NCBI GenBank assembly: GCA_031285575.1 | Contig: JAITVX010000023.1 | Coordinates: forward strand, 1-5,721 | Origin: Bacteroidales bacterium | GTDB lineage: Bacteria > Bacteroidota > Bacteroidia > Bacteroidales > VadinHA17 | Length of the DNA: 5,721 bases | Direction of reading: 5' to 3' | Part shown: positions 1 through 4,727 of the stretch, in pieces | Numbering within the stretch: position 1 is the stretch's first letter | How the letters are laid out: each line of letters opens with the position of its first letter | The notes under the pieces: model-generated | What the model was told of the DNA's origin: nothing | The model's input: the letters and a program-made list of their open reading frames with translations, nothing else | The model's database searches: none | Translations under genes and position numbers: made by a program

Positions 1-593
1 TGATGGGCTTTATCTTTTACCCGCGTTCGCCGCGATGCGTCGATGATGCGTGTGTGGACGCTATCCGCTCGTGTTCAAAACTCAAAACGGGCGTTTTTGT
101 GAACGAACAGCCGGAGGAAATATTGCGGAAAGTGGAGAAATACCGGCTGAATTACGTTCAGCTGCACGGCGACGAATCGCCCGATGACTGCCGCCGCCTG
201 CAAGATGCGGGATGCGCCGTCATCAAGGCGTTTTCCGTATCATCAGCAGCGGATTTGGAGCATACGCAGGACTACGCGCCGTTTGTCGATTACTTACTTT
301 TCGACACGAAAGGTAGCGAGCGCGGCGGCACGGGCAAACGCTTCCACTGGCCGCTGCTGAACGCCTTTCGCGGCGGCATCCCCTTCCTGCTAAGCGGCGG
401 CATCGGCCCGGAGCATCTTGCCGACCTGCACGACTTCCGCCACCCCCTGATGGCCGGCATCGACCTGAACAGCCGCTTCGAATCGGCGCCGGCGATGAAG
501 GATGCAGCCGGGGTTGAGGAGTTTGTGCGGAAGCTGAGAATGCAGGAGCAACAGGTTTCTTCTGGAAATAGAACTTCAATACCCTGTCCGTAA
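1..593 (+). CDS. trpF: Phosphoribosylanthranilate isomerase TrpF, 5'-truncated by window edge
   Basis: Cytoplasmic (beta/alpha)8-barrel enzyme that isomerises N-(5'-phosphoribosyl)anthranilate to CdRP in tryptophan synthesis. Visible, numbering from the Met at base 3: GFIFYPRSPR at 2-11; QLHG at 53-56; the FDTKG loop at 100-104, where D101 is the expected general acid; the G-G-T-G-K/F-W stretch after it; SGGI at 131-134 (phosphate binding); and DLNSRFE at 154-160. The opening KICG strand with the catalytic Cys is absent, so the gene starts roughly 25-35 residues beyond the left edge and the Met at base 3 is internal. After the last helix (EEFVRKLR, to residue 179) there is an unusual tail of about 17 residues rich in Q, S and P that is not family-like. 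GC is about 59% over bases 1-540 and isoleucine is mostly ATC, unlike every other gene here. No trpA or trpB follows, so this is the end of its transcript. Family assignment is firm. Confidence 0.95.
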   Translation, partial: MGFIFYPRSPRCVDDACVDAIRSCSKLKTGVFVNEQPEEILRKVEKYRLNYVQLHGDESPDDCRRLQDAGCAVIKAFSVSSAADLEHTQDYAPFVDYLLFDTKGSERGGTGKRFHWPLLNAFRGGIPFLLSGGIGPEHLADLHDFRHPLMAGIDLNSRFESAPAMKDAAGVEEFVRKLRMQEQQVSSGNRTSIPCP

Positions 594-650
594 TTACTGA
601 TGACGGAAGAAAGCAGTGCGCCATTAACGGACAAAGTATTTATTTATATT
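585..650 (+). terminator. Possible stem-loop terminator at the trpF stop
   Basis: TGTCCGTAAT (585-594) pairs with ATTAACGGACA (623-633): ten base pairs with one bulged A at 626. Inside it ACTG (596-599) can pair with CAGT (614-617), leaving a 14-base loop. An AT-rich, T-biased run follows at 637-650. The left arm contains the trpF stop codon. It is not GC-rich and the T-run is interrupted by A, so termination is an inference from structure and position. Confidence 0.35.
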
Positions 651-666
651 TCCCACCACCAGAAAC

Positions 667-698
667 TGTTTCATAACAGACAACAAATACTATCTTTG
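667..698 (+). promoter_or_regulatory. Bacteroidota-type promoter of the LolA-like gene
   Basis: TATCTTTG at 691-698 matches the Bacteroidota -7 consensus TAnnTTTG exactly. TGTTT at 667-671, 19 bases upstream, is a weak candidate for the -33 element (consensus TTTG/TTG). Transcription would begin a few bases after 698, giving an AT-rich leader of about 20-25 bases before the ATG at 727. No Shine-Dalgarno sequence is present, as is usual in this phylum. The -7 match is seen directly; activity is inferred. Confidence 0.6.
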
Positions 699-726
699 CA
701 CAGTTTACAGTAATTAAATATAAAAC

Positions 727-1434
727 ATGAAACGTCTTACCATCTCCTGCCTCACGCTCATTTTCGCACTGTCTGCCATAAGCGCCCAGACACTGGAAAC
801 AATAATAAAACAACACACCGCCGCAATGCATGCCGACAAGCTTGCCGCCGTAAAAACAATAAAAATTACCGGCAGAATGTCGGCCCTTGGCATGGACATG
901 CCAATGACGATGTACATGAAAAACCCCGACAAAATAAAAGTAACCTACAGCGCCGGTGGAAATGAAATGGTATCCGTCTTCAACGGCACAAAAGGCTACA
1001 CCGTAAACCCCACGTCGGGTTCGCGCCAGCCGGTAGAGCTTACCGGAGAACAGCTGAAACAGTTTCAGGGTAGCAACCTGTTTAACAATGAACTGCTGAA
1101 ACGCTACAACGCCAGGCAGGTTACACTCGAAGGAACCGAAGACGTTAATGGCAGCCCCGCAAACAAACTTAAAATAACCACCGAAACCGGTCAGCCCATA
1201 TATATGTTTGTTGACCGGAAAACAGGCCTGATAACAAAAACAACAACTGTAATGGGGCAAACCGGAGCATCAGTGAACCTCGAAACATACATGAGCGACT
1301 ATGCCGACATAAATGGCATAGTACTCCCCCGAAGAACCAGCGTCCGTATCAGCGGAATAGAAACTGCAGCAATAATCTTCGACCAGATTGAAACAGACAT
1401 ACCGATGGACGACAGCGTATTTACGGCCAACTAA
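727..1434 (+). CDS. Exported LolA/LolB-like (outer-membrane lipoprotein-sorting-like) protein
   Basis: A 235-residue secreted protein. Residues 1-20 form a signal peptide: KR at 2-3, a hydrophobic core, and a probable cleavage site ISA|Q at 20/21. The only early Cys (C8) is not in a usable lipobox, so the mature protein is probably soluble in the periplasm. The rest resembles the LolA/LolB-fold proteins common in Bacteroidota: a 'DKLAAVKTIKITGRM' opening helix and strand, then alternating strands containing 'MYMKNPDKIKV', 'FNGTKGYTVNP', 'PANKLKI', 'YMFVDRKTGLI' and 'YADINGIVLPRR', ending in a 'DDSVF' motif. Family members are often annotated as outer membrane lipoprotein-sorting proteins; the ligand is generally unknown, and a direct role in lipoprotein transport here is only a guess. 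It has its own promoter, stands alone, and converges on dapA with a 91-base gap in which I see no convincing terminator. The ATG at 727 is well supported by the signal peptide. Confidence 0.8.
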   Translation: MKRLTISCLTLIFALSAISAQTLETIIKQHTAAMHADKLAAVKTIKITGRMSALGMDMPMTMYMKNPDKIKVTYSAGGNEMVSVFNGTKGYTVNPTSGSRQPVELTGEQLKQFQGSNLFNNELLKRYNARQVTLEGTEDVNGSPANKLKITTETGQPIYMFVDRKTGLITKTTTVMGQTGASVNLETYMSDYADINGIVLPRRTSVRISGIETAAIIFDQIETDIPMDDSVFTAN

Positions 1435-1525
1435 CTGCCAACACTGGGTATGACCGGCCGTACACAATACTTAAATGAAACAGTAGAAATATAAACAGCG
1501 TGTAAGTTCGTAATAATACCAAGTG

Positions 1526-2416
1526 CTACCTGATACTACCTTGCAACTCTTCAACAACTTTTTGTATTTTGGTATATGTTGAGCGACTTACCGGCGCAAG
1601 AGGCAGACGAAGCACATTGCCGCACATGTTTAGCGCACTCATGAATGCTTTTATGCCTGCCGGATTGCCTTCTGCAAACAGCAATTCTACTGCTTCAAGA
1701 TATTTAAGCTGCAACTCGCGGGCGGTTTTGAAATTGCTTTTAAGGGCGTGGTTCACCATGCTGCTGCATGCTGCCGGAAAGGCATTTGCCAGTACCGATA
1801 TTACACCGGCGCCTCCGGCGGCAATCACGGGTAGAGTCATTATATCGTCACCCGATATTACGCTGAAGCTGTCGGGTTTGCCTTTTATTATTTTCATTAT
1901 CTGGCTTATGTCGCCCGACGACTCCTTTACTGCAACAATGTTGTCGCATTCATGTGCCAGTTCGAGGGTAGTATCGGCCGATATATTGCACGACGTTCTT
2001 CCGGGTACATTGTATATGATAACCGGCCGGGGGCTGTATGTGGCTATTGCCTTGTAGTGCATCAGCAGCCCTTTCTGGCTTGGCTTGTTGTAGTATGGGG
2101 CTACGGAGAGTATTGCGTCAACATTTTCGAGGTCGGTATTTCTGATAGATGCTATTACTTCCTGGGTGTTGTTGCCACCTAAACCGGCAACGAGCGGTAT
2201 TTTCCCTTCGAGTATTTCGGCAATGTACGATATGACAGCGCTTTTTTCATCTTTTGTGAGCGTAACCGATTCGGCAGTTGTGCCAAGGGCAACAATATAA
2301 TCTACACCTCCTTCTACTGCGTGGTTAATAACGCGCCCAAGGGCGGCAAAGTCGATGCTCGAATCGTTTTTAAATGGCGTAATAACTGCAACTCCGGTTC
2401 CTTTAAGTTTTTTCAT
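1526..2416 (-). CDS. dapA: 4-hydroxy-tetrahydrodipicolinate synthase DapA
   Basis: Condenses pyruvate with aspartate-4-semialdehyde, the first committed step to diaminopimelate and lysine; a cytoplasmic (beta/alpha)8-barrel that forms a Schiff base. The 296-residue length is normal. All key residues are present: GTTAES at 45-50 (T46 and T47 correspond to the E. coli T44/T45 region), Y109, the YNVPGRT motif at 135-141 with catalytic Y135 and substrate-binding R140, and the Schiff-base lysine K164 in VAVKESSG. SGDD and the G-G-A-G-V-I-S segment follow in the expected order. I chose the ATG at 2416 (MKKLKGTG...) because family members start there; a TTG four codons upstream is in frame but unlikely. 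The start lies 23 bases after the stop of the DUF6913 gene, so the two are probably one operon driven from about 3000. No lysine riboswitch is seen upstream. The stop is TAG. Confidence 0.96.
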   Translation of the reverse strand: MKKLKGTGVAVITPFKNDSSIDFAALGRVINHAVEGGVDYIVALGTTAESVTLTKDEKSAVISYIAEILEGKIPLVAGLGGNNTQEVIASIRNTDLENVDAILSVAPYYNKPSQKGLLMHYKAIATYSPRPVIIYNVPGRTSCNISADTTLELAHECDNIVAVKESSGDISQIMKIIKGKPDSFSVISGDDIMTLPVIAAGGAGVISVLANAFPAACSSMVNHALKSNFKTARELQLKYLEAVELLFAEGNPAGIKAFMSALNMCGNVLRLPLAPVSRSTYTKIQKVVEELQGSIR

Positions 2417-2439
2417 TTTATATTTCAATTGTATTGTGT

Positions 2440-2988
2440 TCAGGCATTAATCATTTCAAGATATTGTATAATCTGTTTAAGGTAGTTGTCAACCGCCGCC
2501 GGCTTTTTGATTTCCATCATGAGGTCGAACGGAGCTAAAGGGTTTTCCTGTTCAAACAGGCCGGCCTTAAACAGTGCTTTCGACATTACGGTGATATAGC
2601 TGAGGGGGAATATTTTTTCAAAATTTATGTCTATCAGAACGTCAAACTTTTTATTCATGAAATCTCGCGCGTCGTTCGATATTGGGATGTAAAACATGTT
2701 TACTTCATGTTTGCGTATGCACGTGAGGTATCTTATTGCAGTATATCTGTCGGGAAGGTTTTTGCCGTCGTAATATCCTATTACGTGTACTTCGATATTG
2801 CGTTCGGTCATTTGCTGATGAAACGCTGCAAGCGTTTTAAAATCCTCACTGTTTGCGGAGTTCCACACTATTCCGATTGTTTTTACGGCACTGAAGTTTC
2901 CAAAAACCGTTTTCCTCCTGCTGTCTGATGCCCTTCTGCGAAGTATGACGGTTCCTGTTTTTATTCTGATACTTTTTAGTAGTTCCAT
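2440..2988 (-). CDS. DUF6913 family protein, function unknown
   Basis: A 182-residue cytoplasmic protein without signal peptide or membrane segment, resembling the DUF6913 family of Bacteroidota. A basic N-terminus (about residues 6-26, rich in K and R) precedes an alpha/beta core: 'VKTIGIVWNS' at 35-44, 'VHVIGYYDGKNLP' at 67-79, 'FDVLIDINFEKIFPL' at 115-129, a helix 'ALFKAGLF' at 138-145, and 'YLKQIIQYLEMI' near the end. From memory, members share the pattern of an IGI strand, a DVLIDLN strand followed by FPL, and a Y-L-x-Q-x-x-x-Y-L-x-M-I tail. No catalytic motif is known to me. It precedes dapA by 23 bases, a pairing I recall as common in this phylum, which suggests co-transcription but does not prove a role in lysine synthesis. 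The ATG at 2988 is the first in frame; a -7 motif only four bases upstream implies a very short leader or none. Confidence 0.75.
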   Translation of the reverse strand: MELLKSIRIKTGTVILRRRASDSRRKTVFGNFSAVKTIGIVWNSANSEDFKTLAAFHQQMTERNIEVHVIGYYDGKNLPDRYTAIRYLTCIRKHEVNMFYIPISNDARDFMNKKFDVLIDINFEKIFPLSYITVMSKALFKAGLFEQENPLAPFDLMMEIKKPAAVDNYLKQIIQYLEMINA

Positions 2989-2992
2989 TGTG

Positions 2993-3000
2993 CAAAAATA
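2993..3000 (-). promoter_or_regulatory. -7 promoter element of the DUF6913-dapA operon
   Basis: Read on the minus strand this is TATTTTTG, an exact match to the Bacteroidota -7 consensus TAnnTTTG. It ends four bases before the ATG at 2988, so transcription from it would begin at or beside the start codon. No good TTTG/TTG -33 element is seen 19-21 bases upstream. In AT-rich DNA this match could be chance, hence moderate confidence. Confidence 0.4.
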
Positions 3001-3046
3001 ATAACTATTTGGCTATAATACTTATTGACCTGTTATTTTTCATGAC

Positions 3047-3058
3047 AAAACATGTTTT
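3047..3058. repeat. 12-bp perfect palindrome AAAACATGTTTT
   Basis: A perfect inverted repeat in the gap between divergent genes, about 47 bases upstream of the -7 element of the DUF6913-dapA operon. It has the size and symmetry of a dimeric regulator site, but AT-rich palindromes this short also occur by chance and there is no second copy nearby. Confidence 0.3.
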
Positions 3059-3101
3059 ATGTTTTTAAATTCAGGAATTGCCAATATTGCAGATTATTTG
3101 A

Positions 3102-3253
3102 TAAGTAAGTACTCATAATTAATTCACATTATCCTGTTCGTCATTGCGAGGGCTTGCCCGAAGCCAATCCATTGTTTGCGTTGCTTTATGGATTGCTTCG
3201 CCTGCGGCTCGCAATGACGAAAATAGGTACAACTAATTTTGAGTACTTACTTA
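3102..3253. repeat. 152-bp nested palindromic element, MITE-like
   Basis: The two ends are perfect 14-bp inverted repeats, TAAGTAAGTACTCA (3102-3115) and its reverse complement (3240-3253). The next roughly 20 bases on each side keep partial symmetry (ATTA-x-TT near 3117-3124 against the reverse complement of 3230-3238). A second, stronger palindrome (3138-3220) occupies the centre, so the whole unit can fold into one long hairpin. It has no coding capacity. It lies between divergent transcripts, 101 bases from the DUF6913 promoter motif and 118 bases from the birA ATG. No clean target-site duplication flanks it: TATTTG occurs near both ends (3095-3100 and 3257-3262) but at unequal offsets. 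A non-autonomous mobile repeat is the likeliest reading; a regulatory or terminator hairpin is the alternative. Confidence 0.7.
3138..3220. repeat. Inner palindromic repeat of the CGTCATTGCGAG type
   Basis: TCGTCATTGCGAG (3138-3150) is perfectly repeated in inverse orientation at 3208-3220. Inside it, a variable segment (3151-3159 against 3200-3207) does not pair well. Then GAAGCCAATCCAT (3160-3172) pairs with ATGGATTGCTTC (3188-3199) with one bulged base, leaving a loop at 3173-3187. I recall short interspersed repeats with the signature CGTCATTGCGAG...CTCGCAATGACG, and GAAGCAATCC inside, from many unrelated bacterial genomes; the match here is clear, though I cannot verify its distribution from this window. 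Confidence 0.8.
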
Positions 3254-3371
3254 CCGTATTTGTAAGAGGTATAAAAGCATTGCAGCTGTTGTGTTACATA
3301 TAAAAATAATCTGTTTCTTTGCCATCGAGCGGAGCGATAGACGGGGGGTGAAAACAATACTGTTAATTATT

Positions 3372-4121
3372 ATGATAATAGGATCAAATATAATATTTTA
3401 CGCAAAACTTGATTCAACAAACACTGTGGCTTCTTCCATCCTGAAGACTTGTGCGCCCGATGAAGGTACGGTTATAAGGGCCGGATTCCAGACGGCAGGT
3501 AAAGGGCAGGTAGGTTCGCGCTGGGAAAGCGAAGATGGACAGAATATGCTGATAACGACAATACTGTATCCGCAAAAGATACAGGCTGCTGATCAGTTTC
3601 TTGTTTCAATGGCCATTTCGCTCGGCGTATCCGATTTTGTTTCGGGACACACGCAGGGATGTAAAATAAAATGGCCAAACGATATTTATGTTTTTAATAG
3701 CAAAATTGCAGGAATACTTATTGAAAACTCTGTGATGAACGGTGCTATTGTCGATTGTATTGCCGGTATTGGTGTAAACATAAATCAGGAAGCGTTTGCA
3801 GGCGATGCGCCCAATCCGGTATCGTTAAAGCAGATAACAGGATGCAGTTTTGAGCTTGACAGTTGCCTGAACGAACTCTGCCAGCGGCTCGACAAACGGT
3901 ATAAACACCTGATGGGTGGTGCATACAATGAAATTATAGACGATTATAACATGAATCTTTACCTGCGCAATGAATGGAGTTCTTTCAGCGATGCGCAGGG
4001 CGCCTTTACCGGACGAATACTGTCGGTTAACCGTTCTGGTGTTATAACAATAGAAACCTGCGATAATAAATTGAAGAAATATTCTTTCAAGGAGGTTCGG
4101 TTTATCCACAAATATCCATAA
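3372..4121 (+). CDS. birA: Biotin--[acetyl-CoA-carboxylase] ligase BirA, catalytic domain only
   Basis: Activates biotin with ATP to biotinyl-5'-AMP and transfers it to the target lysine of biotin-dependent carboxylases. The 249 residues contain only the catalytic and C-terminal domains; the N-terminal helix-turn-helix of E. coli BirA is absent, so it cannot repress biotin genes in that way. Motifs in order: LDSTNT (13-18, biotin site), FQTAGKGQVGSRW (39-51, ligand loop), KWPNDI (100-105), KIAGILIEN (111-119, with K111 matching the conserved active-site lysine), GIGVNIN (132-138), and a small C-terminal beta domain from about residue 200. I chose the ATG at 3372 because it places LDSTN at the usual distance. 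In-frame GTGs at 3291 and 3348 would add an unconserved hydrophobic lead. A weak -7-like TTTCTTTG lies at 3314-3321. The gene ends two bases from the stop of the convergent flavin-reductase-like gene. In the ligand loop, Q46 stands where E. coli has R118. Confidence 0.93.
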   Translation: MIIGSNIIFYAKLDSTNTVASSILKTCAPDEGTVIRAGFQTAGKGQVGSRWESEDGQNMLITTILYPQKIQAADQFLVSMAISLGVSDFVSGHTQGCKIKWPNDIYVFNSKIAGILIENSVMNGAIVDCIAGIGVNINQEAFAGDAPNPVSLKQITGCSFELDSCLNELCQRLDKRYKHLMGGAYNEIIDDYNMNLYLRNEWSSFSDAQGAFTGRILSVNRSGVITIETCDNKLKKYSFKEVRFIHKYP

Positions 4122-4123
4122 TA

Positions 4124-4666
4124 CTAAACCCCTGCAGGAAGTTTTTCAATCATTATCTCACGATGGTTGATTTTTTTACCGTCAACAATAAACCTGCCGT
4201 CGCCTACGGCGTGGAAAAAGCGGGGCGATTTGCGTTTTTCGTCAATCCATACTTCAACGGCGTCAAGTACAAAAATGTTATGCCTTTCGATATGGTCAAC
4301 AACACGACATTCAATGTTGGCATAACATTCCGCTATGAGCGGAGCTTTAACCGTTGACGCTTCAAGCGGAGTAAGTCCGAATTTTTCAAACTTGCTGATT
4401 CCGGCGCCCGAACACGAGCCAATCCGTACTGTTGTTTCGGCCAGCTCAACGGCAGGTACTGCAATTACACATTCGCGTGTTGACAGAAGCGACCGGCAGG
4501 AAAAATTCCACATCCCGGTCATAAAAGCAAAACGCGGAGTAAAATCAAGAACCATTGTCCACGATAAGGTCATAATGTTGGGACGGCTATCGCCGGCTGT
4601 AGTAACCAAAACTACCGGACCAGGTTCCAGTAACGTAAATGCTCTGTGAACAGGAAATTTTTTCAT
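4124..4666 (-). CDS. Flavin reductase-like FMN-binding protein (flavoredoxin type)
   Basis: A 180-residue cytoplasmic protein of the flavin-reductase-like split-barrel family, which binds FMN and commonly supplies reduced flavin or passes electrons. Visible: the opening strand with 'PGPVVLVTTAG' (15-25) and 'PNIMTLSW' (29-36), the usual N-terminal flavin-binding part; 'FMTGMWNFS' (48-56) and 'CVIAVPAVELAE' (66-77); then 'KFEKFGLTP' and 'APLIAECYANIECRV', the hallmark segment of flavoredoxin-like members; and a C-terminal 'SPRFFHAVGDGRFIVDGKKI' stretch. I chose the ATG at 4666; a TTG nine codons upstream is in frame but adds an unconserved leader. It follows purC by 61 bases on the same strand with no clear terminator or promoter between, so co-transcription is likely. 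The substrate and redox partner cannot be told from sequence. It ends in TAG two bases from the end of birA. Confidence 0.85.
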   Translation of the reverse strand: MKKFPVHRAFTLLEPGPVVLVTTAGDSRPNIMTLSWTMVLDFTPRFAFMTGMWNFSCRSLLSTRECVIAVPAVELAETTVRIGSCSGAGISKFEKFGLTPLEASTVKAPLIAECYANIECRVVDHIERHNIFVLDAVEVWIDEKRKSPRFFHAVGDGRFIVDGKKINHREIMIEKLPAGV

Positions 4667-4727
4667 CGAAACATACCGTTTTTCGTACGCCAACTCTGTA
4701 AATATCTTTTTGCAATAACAGGAATAA

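Noticed and set aside
3..5. ATG at base 3 as the true start of trpF
   Set aside because: It would remove the first barrel strand with the KICG motif and catalytic Cys; GFIF follows an internal Met in homologues, so the gene continues beyond the left edge.
640..1260. Long minus-strand reading frame opposite the LolA-like gene
   Set aside because: It overlaps a gene with a clear signal peptide and family pattern; the product is rich in Cys, Tyr, Phe and Gly as expected from antisense of a coding region.
1435..1525. Terminator between the convergent LolA-like gene and dapA
   Set aside because: I searched for inverted repeats followed by T-runs on either strand and saw only short, unconvincing pairings.
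2417..2428. TTG start adding four residues to DapA
   Set aside because: The ATG at 2416 gives the family-typical N-terminus and the added residues are not conserved.
3095..3262. TATTTG direct repeats (3095-3100 and 3257-3262) as a target-site duplication of the palindromic element
   Set aside because: They lie one base from the left arm and three bases from the right arm, so they do not abut symmetric ends; likely chance in AT-rich DNA.
3314..3321. TTTCTTTG as the birA promoter
   Set aside because: One mismatch to the essential TA of the -7 consensus and poor spacing (22 bases) to the nearest TTG; mentioned only under birA.
3324..3338. ATCG...CGAT mini-hairpin upstream of birA as a regulatory structure
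   Set aside because: The stem is only four base pairs with a purine-rich loop, too weak to support a claim.
3291..3371. GTG starts at 3291 or 3348 for birA, giving a hydrophobic N-terminal segment
   Set aside because: Cytoplasmic biotin ligases lack such a segment; the ATG at 3372 places the LDSTN motif correctly. The G-run before 3348 is not a convincing ribosome-binding site for this phylum.
2417..3371. Lysine riboswitch before dapA or other structured RNA in the divergent gap
   Set aside because: Only the palindromic repeat forms extended structure; no riboswitch-like multi-helix pattern is evident, and dapA follows another gene by 23 bases.
4667..4693. TTG start adding nine residues to the flavin-reductase-like protein
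   Set aside because: The ATG at 4666 is a better start and the extra residues do not resemble the family.
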